Positions 23,559-36,786 of a stretch of DNA of 64,000 nucleotides are shown one piece after another. This DNA comes from Sipunculus nudus (taxonomy: Eukaryota; Annelida; Sipuncula; Golfingiida; Sipunculidae). The notes below the pieces were generated by a model, which was not told where the DNA came from, searched no databases, and saw only the letters and a program-made list of their open reading frames with translations. The stretch's first letter is position 1, and the number at the start of each line of letters is the position of its first letter. The stretch spans positions 7,378,001 to 7,442,000 of the forward strand of contig CM049310.1 in assembly GCA_026874595.1 (NCBI GenBank). The letters run 5' to 3'. The position numbers were made by a program, and so were the translations under genes.

Positions 23559-26297
23559 AACAAGGCCTACAGGTCTAATGTGAACCTGTACAAAGTTTGG
23601 GAGTATGAATGGAGGATTATTTTTAAAATTTAATATTGATCCTCTTAAGTCCTGCATATCTACCTTAGTCATTATGATTTCAGCAAAAGGGACGTTTCGG
23701 ACCTGCAAGTTTCAGACTAGGACATTTTAAAACTAGAATATGGGTAGTCGACAAGCGAATATGTGTATCCGCAGAAATCAGAGTGGCACAGGTGAAGTGA
23801 GGCATGGATTAAGTGGCAAGGGGAATAGAGTGAGGTGTGTTGAATATTAGCATGGATGTCTGCAGTGTAAACGTGAATGCAGGTGGTGCCACTTGTCATA
23901 AAATCGAGAAAATTGTCCAGGATGTATACACATGCAAAATTTCAGGTGGATTAACCAATGCAGAGATATGAGTGTTTTTATCCCAAGGCAGATGAACAGA
24001 TGGACGCTGCGCAAACATGGTTGCAGGTGGCGCCACTTTTTTTTGTGTATGTTATAAAGCTTTCCAAGGGCTACATTTCTTTAGCCTTATCGGTCAAACA
24101 GTTTCCTAGATATGTGGGTTTATGCATGGAAACAGACGCACAAATGGACGCTGGGCAGAGAAGAAAGGTCAGAGGTCAACCAAATTGAGGGCTGTCGATA
24201 TGTATAAACATACCCAATTTTAGGCTGATGTATCAAATTCCTCTTTAGAAATAAGCAGGCGCACACAATGCAAAAGTCAATGTAGGTGGCACCACTTGTC
24301 TTGTAAATGAGAATACCATCAAAGACGCATAGACAGGTCAAAATATCAGTCCCATATATCTTCCCCAGAGTTTGATTCACTGGGCTGACAAGGCTCAGGT
24401 GAGTAAGGCAGTTGCCCCCGAGTGACCTGTGACAAATTTCTGCCTCAAGCTACTGCACTGAGCGAACTCTTGACCTGCACCTGGCTAAACTGAGTGAACT
24501 TTTGACCTGTACCTGGCTGCACTGAGTGAACTCTTGACCTGTTGCATAATCTGACACAGCTGGCAGTCTGCCAAAGCTATAAATAGATTCAGGCTGAACT
24601 TTGGTGCCAAATATGATGCAGTGAGCAGTCTGCCAAAGCTATAAACAGAATGCAGCTACTGCACTGATTGAACTCTTGACCTTTACCTGGCTGCACTTCT
24701 ACCAATCCTTGCACGATGCCAAAACTATTTATAGAGCTGACATCATCTTGGCTAATGGCCAACATCAAGGCACTGGCAATCTGCCAATGGTAAACAAAGT
24801 GCTGCCATCTGTACACAAAAGTGGTCCCTACATGAAATAACTTTGAAATTTATTTTCCCAATACAAAATGCTTTTCAGCTGACTTTTTATAAAAAAAAAG
24901 AAATCAGGAATATATGTAAAATTATTACGGATGCATACTGAATGCAAAATTAAAATACAGATATATCTCATTGATGGCAAATTCTTGAATTAAGTTGAGT
25001 AGGGATACCAAAAATTTATAATCCACATACAGTTGTCCTTATATAGCCACAGAGGGCTGAATATCCATGATTGTAACATTGTCTGGTATGATAAATAACT
25101 TAAATCATAAATCTAAATTTTTTAAAAGCTTTTAAAAAAACTTTCTTGTCAATATTAACCAAAGATAACCTGAAATCTAAATGTCTAGTGGCATGATGTA
25201 ATAGATGCTGATTAACTGGTGCCAGGCTTGATGTAACAGCATCACACAGCTAACATATATGGTAAAATGACTCAATTCAATCTCCATAATTCAGCCAAAA
25301 ATCATTCATGTGGAACCATTAATGACAATTATTATAAGAATTATTGTAGGGATTATTCTTGTAAAATATTTAACAAACTGGCTTCAGTGGCATCAGTCGA
25401 AAAACTGGTTTATAACTCATATAGGAAGATACAGCAAATTGGCTAAGTTCAGCTTCCCGTAAATCAGCCAAAAAGCACTGTACCAAAACCATTTGAACAA
25501 ACTTGAATTATCAACATCTGAGGATAATTAATGTGTGAGATTTAAGAATTTGGCCAAGTGGTTTTTGAGAAGAAGATCTTTGTATCCACTGAGCTAAAAT
25601 GGGCTGTTATGGCATATGACTAAATTCAGCTTCCCATATCTTAGCCAAAAGTCACTGAAAAGAGACCATTTGAACAAACTTCAGAAAGCACTACCCTAGG
25701 ATCATTTCTGTGTGATATTAAACATTTTGGCCATTTGGTTTCAGAGAGAAAGTTTTTTGGTAGCCCTCAGTGTGATACAGGCACTGATGACCCCGTACAA
25801 AAAAAAGCCCGATGCAGGCGGCGCCACCAATACCTCAATTTCAGATATGACCTATGTGACCAACATTGGCATAAAATTTGGTGATGATAGCTACAGCGGT
25901 TTTTGAGATATAAATTTTAATATGCTTTTTTGCACAGTTAACAAAGTTCAACCTCCTGTAACTCAGCCAAAAATCTCCGAACTGGAACCATTTGAACAAA
26001 CTTGAGAAAGATTGTTCAAGGGATCATTTCTGTAAAATATTAGACAATTTGGCTGGGCAGTTTCGGAGCCGAAGATTTTTAAAGCTTTTTTTACTTTTTC
26101 CCTATAAAATCTAAGAAAATGCAGTTAGAAAAATAATAAACAAAATCCGATATATTTTTTGGATGACTGATTATTTGCAAATAATTTGGTGATGCTAGCT
26201 CCTGCCATTTTCGAGATAGCTATGGTTAACGTACAGACGACGCACGATGTACGACACACGACGCTGCACCATCGCATAAGCTCACAGGTTCGCTAAA
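23559..26297 (+). mobile_element. Family C element, copy 2, with nested family A fragment
   Basis: Starts AACAAGGCCTACAGGTCTAA and ends GCATAAGCTCACAGGTTCGC. From 24190 to 26297 it runs parallel to 14100-16458 with scattered differences. The first 174 bp lead into a family A 5' part (23733 to about 24187), an arrangement repeated exactly at 63089. Confidence 0.7.
23733..24187 (+). mobile_element. Truncated family A element, copy 4
   Basis: CTAGAATATGGGTAGTCGAC start, core units with GGTGGTGCCAC and GGTGGCGCCAC, then GAAAGGTCAGAGGTCAACCA where other copies continue to the 3' hairpin; the hairpin is missing. Confidence 0.7.
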
Positions 26298-26329
26298 AAT
26301 ATAGGCAGTTACCTCCAACAAAAAAAAAA

Positions 26330-27556
26330 ATTAACAAGTGGCCCTTGGGCCATGACGCTCAGCTGAATTCAAGGAATGTTGAACAATGAGAGTGCAAACA
26401 AATCATGAATTTTGTGAAAAGTCCTTAGAAATGGGTTTCAGTGGGCTTTTGGACAGATGAAAACTTCATTTGAAGGTCTCATAAATAGAAAAAAAAATGC
26501 GTAAAAATTTGAAAAAAAATACAGGGAGTGCCACCAGTCTGCAGGAACTGATGAAACACTCCATGATCAATATATATCCAAAGAATCATGGCTATCAAGG
26601 CATTAGTTATTCAGATACTGGAGCTTTTGTTTGTATCAAATTTTTAATTATTCTTGGGGGTATTTATGAGCCCTATAGCTCCGAGAATATGGGTAACAGA
26701 AACCTAACTTCAGGTTTCCAAGGCGATTTTTCATTAGTCTCCCTGGGTGTCAAGTAAGAAGATTCTAGGTACAGCAGTTACAGTTTGTGGCATGTTAACA
26801 GATGACCACAGAAAAATTGCCTAAAAAATTGAAAAAAATACAGGTGGCGCCACCAGTTTGCAGGAACTGATGGAACACTCCATGATCAATATGCCTGCAA
26901 AGAATCATGGAGATCAATGCATTGGTTATTCAGATACTGAAGTTTTGTATCAAATTTTTAATTATTCTGAGGGGTACTTACTACGAAGGATATGGGTAAC
27001 AGAGACCTAATTTCATGTTTTCACAGAGACTTTTCATGAACCTCTCTTGATGTCAAGTTAGAAGAATCTAGGTCCAGCGGTTACGATTTGTGCCCTGTTA
27101 ACAGATGACAGCTTCTTTGAAGGTTTCATTAATAAAGATAAAATTTCGTAAAAATTGAAAAAAAAATACAGATGGCACCACCAGTCTGCAGGAACTGATG
27201 GAACATCCCATGATCAATATTCATGCACAGAATCATGGTGATCAATGCAGTAGTTATTCAGAGACTTGAGCTTTTGTATCAAATTTTGCATTATTCTTGG
27301 GAGTATTTCAGAGCCCCATAGCTCAAAGGATATGGGTAACAGAGACCTAATTTCAGGTTTTCAAGGAGATTTTTCATGGACCTCCCTGGATATTAAGTTT
27401 GATGATTCCAGGTCCAGTGGTTACGATTTGTGCCCTGTTAACAGATGACAGTTTCATTGCAGGTCTGAAAAAAAGAGACGGACGGACGGCTGGACAGACG
27501 GACGACGGACAAAGAGTGATAGCTATAGCTCAGATGACTTTCAGTCAGCTGAGCTA
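26330..27556 (+). mobile_element. Family B element, copy 3, intron 18
   Basis: Starts AACAAGTGGCCCTTGGGCCA then CGCTCAGCTGA; ends TTTCAGTCAGCTGAGC. Three clear tandem units of about 300 bp, two with GGTGGCGCCACC or a near match (26845, 27172). It ends 57 bp before exon 18. Confidence 0.75.
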
Positions 27557-27613
27557 AAAAAAAAAATTCACTTAAGAATAATAATCTTCAAAACATATAG
27601 AACCATTGCTCAC

Positions 27614-27786
27614 CAGTATTTCTTCATAGTCATTGTTCTCCGCAATCAAGAAGGCAAACATTGCTCTTAGGTAAGCATTATCTAATTTGTCATGCAGATC
27701 TCGACACATCTCCTTCCAAAGTGAGTTACGATCATCCGCAAAGCCGGAGAGAGCCATGGCAACTATACTGAGATTTGTGTCGGATT
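27614..27786 (-). CDS. MIOS: MIOS coding exon 18 (solenoid)
   Basis: Encodes TNLSIVAMALSGFADDRNSL, WKEMCRDL and AYLRAMFAFLIAENNDYEEI; human has [24 protein letters not shown] and YLCVMFAFLTSE. Acceptor TATTTTCAG, donor CTG|GTGAGC. Phase 1 in, 0 out. Confidence 0.97.
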
Positions 27787-28584
27787 CTGAAAATAACAAA
27801 AAAGTCTCCTTTATATTACTGTACCATCCATCATCTGCTAATCTGGTCATTTTGTGATCATCAAATAATATAGTGAAAATATACTAGGATGTCAGTCATT
27901 GGATATTTATGTATAAATATATTAATATTCTGTAGACTGTATAAACTATTGTAAAGTGTTAACAGAGAAGACACATGTCACATAAATTTACAGGAGATAT
28001 ATTGATTTTGAAAATGTTATCATTTTTCATGCATTTTTTCTTTTTCATAGGTTCCCTTTCAATGGAAAGAGTTCAAACTTCATATTGCTCTCTGCACACA
28101 AGTGATGACAACAGACACTGAAAGCCCTGACCATAAACACATCAGGTTGTGAAATGAAGCTACCTATCATACATGAAAAATATAACTAGCAATATACCCT
28201 TAATTCCAATGTGTCACTGGCAAAATCCTGGTTTAATTAGAAAGATGTTACAGCAAAGCTTTTGAAATGCTTGAGAGGAATGTATCAGTCAGGCTTTAAA
28301 AAGGGCCTTGTCCATCTGAAATACGACATAAAGGTACTAGATGGAGTCTTAAGGTACCAATCTATCTTTGGAGAGTTTGGTGGTGATTGGAACCATACAG
28401 GTTGAGCAGAAGCTGTAATAACCTTTTTTGAGTGACCAAAGCCATGTTGCTAAATTATAATAAATTTCATTAGAGAAAAAAATGCCTGGAAGACAAGCAT
28501 TACAAAATGAGAAGTTTCTGCAATCTAAAACCAGGATCATAAGTTTTCAAAGTGTATTGTGTTTATGAGTGAATGATCATTCAC
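27787..28584. other. Intron 17, nothing recognised
   Basis: AT-rich; no repeat family, RNA or open frame of note. Confidence 0.5.
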
Positions 28585-28697
28585 CTCTTTGTTGCTCTTT
28601 TCTTTTAGATTTGTTGAGGCATTGGAGTGCTCTTCTGAACTGAAGGTTAAAAAGTGCTATGGCTGCTGCCCTTTCATGTGATCCTTCATCTTCTAAC
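28585..28697 (-). CDS. MIOS: MIOS coding exon 17 (solenoid)
   Basis: Encodes LEDEGSHERAAAIALFNLQF and RRALQCLNKSKRKEQQ, matching human [25 protein letters not shown]. Acceptor GTTTTTCAG, donor AGAG|GTGAAT. Phase 2 in, 1 out. Confidence 0.96.
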
Positions 28698-29707
28698 CTG
28701 AAAAACAGTTAGTGAACCTAATTAAATAGCAGTAATAAACCGGAAAGACAGTAAGTGATCCTAATTAAATAGCAGTAATAACCTGAAAGACTGTTAGTGA
28801 CCCTAATTAAATAGCAGTAATATGATGTTCAAATGAATAGGTAACACACTCGGAAATCAACAGAATTTATTTCCAAATGTTGGTAGATGAACATGTAAGC
28901 CTGAGAAATAAACTTAATCACTTAGATACCCAAACTTTTAGACAAATCTTTTAAAAGGACACACTTTAACAAATTAAACATTTATTTTGTTTTGCTTACT
29001 TTTTGGGAAATATCTTGATATCCAGATGAATAAATTCAACAAACTACTTAGCCCAATTTAAGCAAAATCAATATATGGCAGGGCCTAAAAATATTAAGTG
29101 CAATTAAATTGAGCTACAAATTACTGTGCATGCTACCAAATATGAACTGCTACATTTCAATCATATAACTAACAATAATTACAATTCTTAAAATATATGG
29201 AACCACAAAAATACCAGGACTGATTTATTTAGAAATGTGAATTCAATATTAAGTGACTAAAATGTAACGGACAAGGGAAGGATATTCTGCTTGAAGTATT
29301 AAACATGTTCATGATATAATTTATTACTCTTAAGAATACCTTAACTTGTTAGTACTTGAGACATTATTAGTATTATAGATTTAAATGTATGCATTTTATA
29401 CAATGCTTTAGCAGGAGCAGAGTTAAACATATTTGTAAAACATTTTGGAACATGAACTACATGTCAAATGTTTGCATCTTTAAATAAATGCTAATAACAA
29501 TATGAGTGGAATAATGTTTATGAAAATACTCATTTTATTACCTGTTTGACATTTTCGTTATGCAAAATGATCATCCCTGTAACAACACCTTCCTGCTGTA
29601 ACAACTGTTTTTGAACGGTCCCGCAGGTTGTCACGTTAGTGGCATTTAACTGTATGTTGCTATTGCTGTTTTATGGGTTTTTATTGAAGGATATTTCTTT
29701 TATTTAC
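28698..29707. other. Intron 16, nothing recognised beyond a short local repeat
   Basis: Adjacent to exon 17 there is a threefold repeat of CCTAATTAAATAGCAGTAAT (about 28717-28822). The rest is unremarkable AT-rich DNA. Confidence 0.5.
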
Positions 29708-29779
29708 CGTTTAACTCTTGCTGTCACGGCTCCTTGATCTCTGTCAGGGTCCCAGCCACATAATTTAAGTGCTCGTCTT
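29708..29779 (-). CDS. MIOS: MIOS coding exon 16
   Basis: A 72-nt exon encoding RRALKLCGWDPDRDQGAV and TARVK. ALKLCGW matches human ALQLCGW. Acceptor TCTCTGCAG, donor AACG|GTAAAT, phase 2 in and 2 out. It lies just downstream (in gene order) of the roughly 50-bp satellite array. Confidence 0.93.
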
Positions 29780-29934
29780 CTGCAGAGAAACGTACAAGAT
29801 GGAAATGTGTAGAATTTGGCTGGATAATGGACTTTAACAAAATAAGCTGAGCTACACAGATATACACTCTGGACAGGCTGCACACTTTACCATGTAGATT
29901 TGTTATCAAATTAGTCACTTGTGTTACATTTGTT

Positions 29935-32395
29935 GAAGAGAAATCAGAACTGGAAACTTATTTTTACATGTCCCTGATCAATGTAAAGAGAAATCAGAAC
30001 CAGTTACTTATTTTTACATGTCCCTGATGAATGTAAAGAGACATCAGAACCGGTTACTTATTTTTACTTGTCCCTGATGAATGTAAAGAGAAATCAGAAC
30101 CGGTTACTTATTTTTACATGTCCCTGATGAATGTAAAGAGAAATCAGAACCGGTTACTTATTTTAACATGTCCCTGATGAATGTAAAGAGAAATCAGAAC
30201 CGGTTACTTATTTTTACTTGTCTCTGATGAATGTTAAGAGAAATCAGAACCGGTTACTTATTTTTACATGTCCCTGATGAATGTAAAGAGAAATCAGAAC
30301 CGGTAACTTATTTTTACATGTCCCTGATGAATGTAAAGCAAAATCAGAACCAGTTTACTTATTTTTACATGTCCCGGATGAATGTAAAGAGAAATCAGAA
30401 CCGGTAACTTAATTTTACATGTCCCTGATGAATGTAAAGAGAAATCAGAACCGGTAACTTATTTTTACATGTCCCTGATGAATGTAATGAGAAATCAGAA
30501 CCCAGTTACTTATTGTTACATGTCCCTGATGAATGTAAAGAGAAATCAGAACCATTTACTTATTTTCACATGTCCCTGATGAATGTAACGATAAATCAGA
30601 ACCGGAAGCTTATTTTTACATTTCCCTGATGAATGTAAAGAGAAATCAGAACCGGTTACTTATTTTTACATGTCCCTGATGAATGTAAAGAGAAATCAGA
30701 AATGGTTACTTATTTTTACATGTCCCTGATGAATGTAAAGAGAAATCAGAACCAGTAACTTATTTTTACATGTCCCTGATGAATGTAAACAGAAATCAGA
30801 ACCCAGTTACTTATTTTTACATGTCCCTGATGAATGTAAAGAGAAATCAGAACCATTTACTTATTTTCACATGTCCCTGATGAATGTAACGATAAATCAG
30901 AACCGGAAGCTTATTTTTACATTTCCCTGATGAATGTAAAGAGAAATCAGAACCGGTTACTTATTTTTACATGTCCCTGATGAATGTAAAGAGAAATCAG
31001 AACTGGTTACTTATTTTTACATGTCCCTGATGAATGTAAAGATAAATCAGAACCGGTTACTTATTTTTACATGTCCCTGATGAATGTTAAGAGAATTCAG
31101 AATCCAGTTACTTATTTTTACATGTCCCTGATGAATGTAAAGGGAAATCAGAACCAGTTACTTATTTTATACATGTCCCTGATGAATGTAAAGAGAAATC
31201 AGAACCCAGTTACTTATTTTTACATGTCCCTGATGAATGTAAAGAGAAATCAGAACCGGTTTCTTATTTTCACATGTCCCTGATGAATGTAAAGATAAAT
31301 TTAGAACCGGTAACTTATTTTATTTGTCCCTGATCAATGTAAAGATCAATCAGAACCGGTAGTTTATTTTTACATGTCCCTGATGAATGTTAAGAGAAAT
31401 CAGAACCCAGTTACTTATTTTATACATGTCCCTGATGAATGTAAAGAGAAATCAGAACTGGTTACTTATTTTTACATGTCCCTGATGAATGTAAAGATAA
31501 ATCAGAACCGGTTACTTATTTTTACATGTCCCTGATGAATGTTAAGAGAAATCAGAACCCAGTTACTTATTTTTACATGTCCCTGATGAATGTAAAGGGA
31601 AATCAGAACCAGTTACTTATTTTATACATGTCCCTGATGAATGTAAAGAGAAATCAGAACCCAGTTACTTATTTTTACATGTCCCTGATGAATGTAAAGA
31701 GAAATCAGAACCGGTTTCTTATTTTCACATGTCCCTGATGAATGTAAAGATAAATCAGAACCGGTAACTTATTTTATTTGTCCCTGATCAATGTAAAGAT
31801 CAATCAGAACCGGTAGTTTATTTTTACATGTCCCTGATGAATGTAAAGCAAAATCAGAACCCAGTTACTTATTTTTACATGTCCCTGATGAATGTAAAGA
31901 GAAATCAGAACCGGTTTCTTATTTTCACATGTCCCTGATGAATGTAAAGATAAATCAGAACCGGTAACTTATTTTATTTGTCCCTGATGAATGTAAAGAT
32001 AAATCAGAACCGGTAGTTTATTTTTGCATGTCCCTGATGAATGTAAAGAGAAATCAGAACAGGTTAATTATTTTTACATGTCCCTGATGAATGTAAAGAG
32101 AAATCAGAACTGGTTACTTATTTTTACATGTCCCTGATGAATGTAAAGAGAAATCAGAACCCAGTTACTTATTTTTACTTGTCCCTGATGAATGTAAAGA
32201 TAAATCAGAACCGGTAGCTTATTTTTACATGTCCCTGATCAATGTAAAGATAGATCAGAACCGGTAACTTATTTTTACTTGTCCCTGATGAATGTAAAGA
32301 GAAATCAGAACTGGTAACTTATTTTACATGTCCCTGATCAATGTAAAGATAAATCAGAATCAGTTACTTTTTTTTGCATGTCCCTGATGAGGCCT
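29935..32395 (+). repeat. About 50-bp satellite array in MIOS intron 15
   Basis: About 49 tandem copies of a roughly 49-50-bp unit with core TCCCTGATGAATGTAAAGAG, then AAATCAGAACCGGTTACTTA. Variants alternate AACCGGTT and AACCCAGTT. Higher-order duplications are visible: about 30490-30650 recurs at about 30795-30950, and 31071-31283 recurs almost exactly at 31526-31738. Reading frames across it are by-products. Confidence 0.97.
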
Positions 32396-33120
32396 CTATC
32401 TGTATTATACCTGTATCAATATAACATGAAATACCTGAGGCACATATTTACATTTCTTAACAATTATAAATTGCTATTATTTTTAAATATACTGGATAAC
32501 AATTGGCAAGTTATTATCTGGGAACAAATACACAGTAGATTTTGGTTAACATATGAGATTCAGACAGAAGAACAATGTGACAGAAATCCCATTCAAGTTA
32601 CTCCTAAGGGCAATAACGGAGCAAAATCTGAATGAAAACCTATATTTAGGTAAGCTTTTGTCTGAAAACCAAAATAAGGGGCATTTTTGGTGGAGAGACT
32701 GTCAGACAGGCAAAATAATAGTCAAAAGCAATCGAATCATGCTACTCCTGGGTCAGGGTTTTGTACAAAGTAATTTAGGAGTTAAATTATCTGAAAATAA
32801 AATGTGATGGCCATACAGATGTACAGACATGGCTAGATCGAAGTCCCCCATATTATGTAAGAAGGAGAAGGGGGGGGGGGGGATTTCTACATTATAACTG
32901 ACAGCAGTGGCACTTAACTGTAGGCATTATCTCATGAACAGATTAATGCAATGCTATCTATTAGTAACTATATTCCAGTACACTCAGCCCATGTCAATGC
33001 ATGTTGTGGGAAAACACGTCCCCCACAAATCTGTTCTAAGTCTCTAAGCACAGGTACTAATGTATGACACACAAGAGTAATTTTCATTTAAGGGACTGCA
33101 CCAATGAAAGGAATCTTTAC
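32396..33120. other. Distal intron 15
   Basis: No gene seen. A poly-G run of about 14 bases lies near 32869-32882. Confidence 0.5.
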
Positions 33121-33301
33121 CTCTCATCACTTCTGTAACACTTCTTTGTGGGCCTCCTTGCACTGTCCAAGTCTTGAAAATTACAGATCTCCATATCGCT
33201 TCGCTTATTTTCTTTTAAAATAGTATCATGTACACCAATAAACCAGCTTGGACTCCTCGGGTTGGGTTTTGGGTTGGTCTCACCATGTAAGAGTTTTGCA
33301 T
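33121..33301 (-). CDS. MIOS: MIOS coding exon 15 (divergent linker)
   Basis: Encodes a poorly conserved stretch (KLLHGETNPKPNPRSPSWF, GVHDTILKENKRSD) that ends RSDER, matching the position of human NLNEER. Acceptor TTTGTCAG gives a phase-1 entry compatible with exon 14; two other AGs lie 24 and 48 nt upstream. Donor GAGAG|GTAAAG. The 3' end is firm, the 5' end moderately so. Confidence 0.82.
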
Positions 33302-34524
33302 CTGACAAAGTCAAGGAAATCAGAACTGAAATGGAGAATATGGCACATGAGAGTGATGTACCTGCAGAATGATTAGTGTAATCAACGTAATGACCGCCCC
33401 AACCATAACGAGGGACCCCCCTGGATTTTTTAGAGATATTTTGAGAAAACAGAAGGGATGAGCAATTCTCACTTAAAAAACTTGTCGGCAGCAATTATGG
33501 TCACCATTTTTTTGCCACCTTGCTTGAAAATTTTGATGGCATGAAATTATGACAGGGTGTCCCAAGTCCATAAATATTGGCTAATGAAAGGGATTTTTCC
33601 CTTAATGAACGCCTTAAAATCCTCAAAACAGGTCATATCTTAGCCAAGAACAGCACCATACTGATATGATAGAATCGTCCATACCTATTCACACAGTCCC
33701 TTTCTGTCCTGAACATATACAAACCATCTGAAACGCTGAAGGGAATTTCAGTGTTTTAGCTCAGCCCTATCTGCGTTCTTGCCAGTTGGGTTAGTTTTTC
33801 GGAAAATTGTGCCATATAGGTCACACCAGTTTGCTGACTTTTGCCAAGTGTTACTTCAAAATATGATGGCTTTAACTGCAAGAATTACATTATGATGAAA
33901 AGATCCCTGGTTTGAAACCTGCCAGCACCTTCTAGGCCACATAAACCCTTGTTTGTTTTGACATATGGAAACAGTCAAATTTTTCAGCAAATAACAGCTG
34001 ACGTGAGACTGCACGTTTCCTCAAAAATGTTAGGATGTGAATTCTCTTCAAGTCTTCATCCTTTCATTTGACCATGACAACAGAGCTCCTATTTGGGCAA
34101 CTATAGCTGTTAAGCTGATGGAAAAACTTGGCTAATGCATGAGTCATAAGGTCAATGGCTGTTATGTCTTATGAGCCGCACCCCCTGGATATATCATGGT
34201 GCTTAATACTTTGGAAATGACAGGAACTGTGAAAATAGGATGTGTCATGAGATAAGTCAGCAGATAGTCAGTGAATATCAACTTTAACATTGTGCCATCA
34301 GTGAAAAAATATAAATATGCTCAAAATGTCGGCAGACAATCTTTCTCATCTCAAAAATGTTATCAATGAAATTGATTGAGCAGGGGGTGTCTTTATGCAA
34401 TAAATTATTAAAAAACAGAATTCTAAAAAAGAAATGGGTCAAGTTTGAAGGGGGGGGGGGGGGAAATTTCTCTATCTTGTGTCTTTAAATCTACACACGC
34501 ATGTAAAATATGGTAAAAGGATAC
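33302..34524. other. Intron 14, nothing recognised
   Basis: AT-rich, with a poly-G run of about 14 bases near 34449-34462. No repeat family assigned. Confidence 0.5.
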
Positions 34525-34597
34525 GGTAAATCCAGCGCCACAGATCTACCAGTTGAGCATCATCAGCTACAAACTGTACATTATCACAGACTTGGTC
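34525..34597 (-). CDS. MIOS: MIOS coding exon 14
   Basis: Encodes DQVCDNVQFVADDAQLVDLW and WIY, equivalent to human [21 protein letters not shown]. Acceptor TTTTTTCAG. The donor ACC|GTATCC is weak and was chosen because it gives phase 1, which the next exon needs; a slightly longer exon cannot be excluded. Confidence 0.82.
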
Positions 34598-35451
34598 CTG
34601 AAAAAAACATTGGTAAATACATGTACATAACTGTCCTATGAACCATGCTCTCCATAAGCCACACTCTGAGATACCTTATTTTATCTAGCCAGTCTGCCAG
34701 CTATTTCAGGAATCAAAGCAACTGAACCAATCACACTCCCTGTACACACTGAGCAAAACAAGTCTGTTGCTATCTTTGGATCAACAGTTATGAAATGACA
34801 GAAAGTCAATACAAATGTGACCAATCATATAAAGGGCTTTGAAACCTATCCAGCTTTCCTTGCTGCATGTTTTCTTGATTATACCACATTGGAACAGTTT
34901 TGACAACTGTGTACTGTTTACTTTTGTTAGACTGGATCTGATTTGGCGTTAAGATCTTGGTCCCATTACGTGTGAGCTTAACAAACTTAACAGGCAGACT
35001 GTGCAGTAACAGAAAGGCCTCTGGGAGTGTATCTTTTTGACAGCCTGGCTAACAGAATGATTCCTGTATATTATCAAACGAAAACACCATTTTTTTATTA
35101 TTTATCAGTGAAAACACTTGCTTTACTTTATTAAATGAACTTCCTGTTCAAAGGTCATGGAAAACTTTTAGGGTGCAACATCAGAACTGATAGAGAACAG
35201 TGGTGTTTTTCATCAGAGTGCATGTAGAACCAGATGTGAGCAAAAGTGTAGAAATGCAGCAGTAATGCAATGTCTTTACCAACATCATACTTGGTGGAAT
35301 GATTGGCCTGGATATCCAGAAATGCACATGATAAAAATATGACAAAGGTGATTGCTCTGCGATGACTCACCTCATGCTGCAGACACAGCTGATAAAGTGA
35401 TCAAGTTACAAGAATCATATAAGATGTAAAGTTCTGTGGAGGTCAAGTTAC
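34598..35451. other. Intron 13, nothing recognised
   Basis: No coding or repeat signal beyond AT-rich sequence. Confidence 0.45.
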
Positions 35452-35592
35452 CTGAATGCCATATCCCCTCATTGCCCTACGTTTCATCTTGATGGAGATA
35501 TCATCATTTGCTTCGTGACATAACTGAACACTGTTGGCATGTAGCAGCTGCCTCCCACAGGCCCACATCAAGTGAATGTCTGCAGCCCAGGT
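35452..35592 (-). CDS. MIOS: MIOS coding exon 13 (end of propeller)
   Basis: Encodes TWAADIHLMWACGRQLL and then ANDDISIKMKRRAMRGYGIQ, matching human LMWACGRHLYE and DIATKMRLRALSRYGLD. Acceptor TTTTACAG, donor CAG|GTAACT, phase 0 both sides. Confidence 0.95.
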
Positions 35593-35924
35593 CTGTAAAA
35601 CCAGAGGAATCACATTTAAATCCACAGAGTGTAGACAGTTGTGAGCAGACAAATCATGTATAATGCATGTTAGAAAGCTAGGGAAATCGTAGGTACTGCT
35701 ACTAGTAAGTACAGTATATATTTACATGAAAAAAATGTGTAATACAGGAATTTAAACCATGCATACTGAAACAATGGTGCCCAAGATTGATGGATGTTGA
35801 ACTGTACTGTTCCTGAGAACTTTTTAAAAGCGAAAATGTGTCATGAAATATGACCTTTTGAGTATTTTGATATGTTGTCTTTGAATTTATATATATTTTC
35901 ACTATGTTAACAACTGGCCAGCCA

Positions 35925-36445
35925 TAATTATGAGTCCAAAAAATACAATAAAGGAATGCGTAAATATAAAAAAAATGTAGATGGCATCACCAGTCTTCAA
36001 CATCTTCCATAATCAATAAGCCTGCCAAATTTCAGCAAGATCTATGCAATCATTACTGAGATACTTTTTGTTAAATATGAATTTCATACATCAACAGCTG
36101 AAAATGTTCAAATTTGTAATTCTGATCGCAACAGTTCAGAAGAATGAGCAGGGCCTATTTTCTTCATTTTTTGCATAGTAACAAATTTATATATGCAGCT
36201 GATGCACTATGTTTTTACTTTTAGGTTTGAGTGCAAAAGTTTTGTTTTGCTGCCCAGAACACCAACAAAAGTCTGATTTTCTTAGTGCAAAAAACAAAGA
36301 AAACGCAAGTTACTTGCCAAATATATGTCTCAGTGACCCACTTATTGGAATGCAAGAGATCTACTATGGATCTACCTTGATGTCAAGTGAGAAATTTCAA
36401 GGTCAAACTGTCATGATTAGTTGTTCTTAATAGACAGACAACAGA
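35925..36445 (+). repeat. Family B remnant, intron 12
   Basis: AAGGAATGCGTAAATATAAA, ATGGCATCACCAGTCTTCAA and GATCTACCTTGATGTCAAGT are eroded versions of the family B core unit, including a decayed GGTGGCGCCACC. The termini are not preserved. Confidence 0.5.
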
Positions 36446-36786
36446 CAAAGGGTGATTGCTAAAAACAAATTAAAAAGTTATCATTCAAACCATTAAGTTG
36501 GACAGCGATGTCAATGACTGTTTCAGTTTAAAAAGACAGCAATTTCATTCAATTTATTCATACTTGCATATTCAAATATCTTAATAATTTAATGTAAAAT
36601 TTTGATTTAACAAAAATCAAATAAATAGGAGAAAGTAATGCAAAAAGGATCTACTGCATTATGTCTATCCATATTATAGTTTGTGCCAGTTGGTAAGGTT
36701 TCCTATTTAAAGAGAATGCTAGCCAGGTGACTGGATAAAAACTTGCAGTAAAAAATATAATAACCAATTCAGGAAAGTGTACTAAC

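Noticed and set aside
29935-32395. CTGATGA...GAAA in each 50-bp satellite unit, reminiscent of a hammerhead ribozyme core
   Set aside because: Nothing between CTGATGA and GAAA (ATGTAAAGA) can form stem II, and no stem III or NUH cleavage site follows in the correct place. The similarity is limited to the two short boxes.
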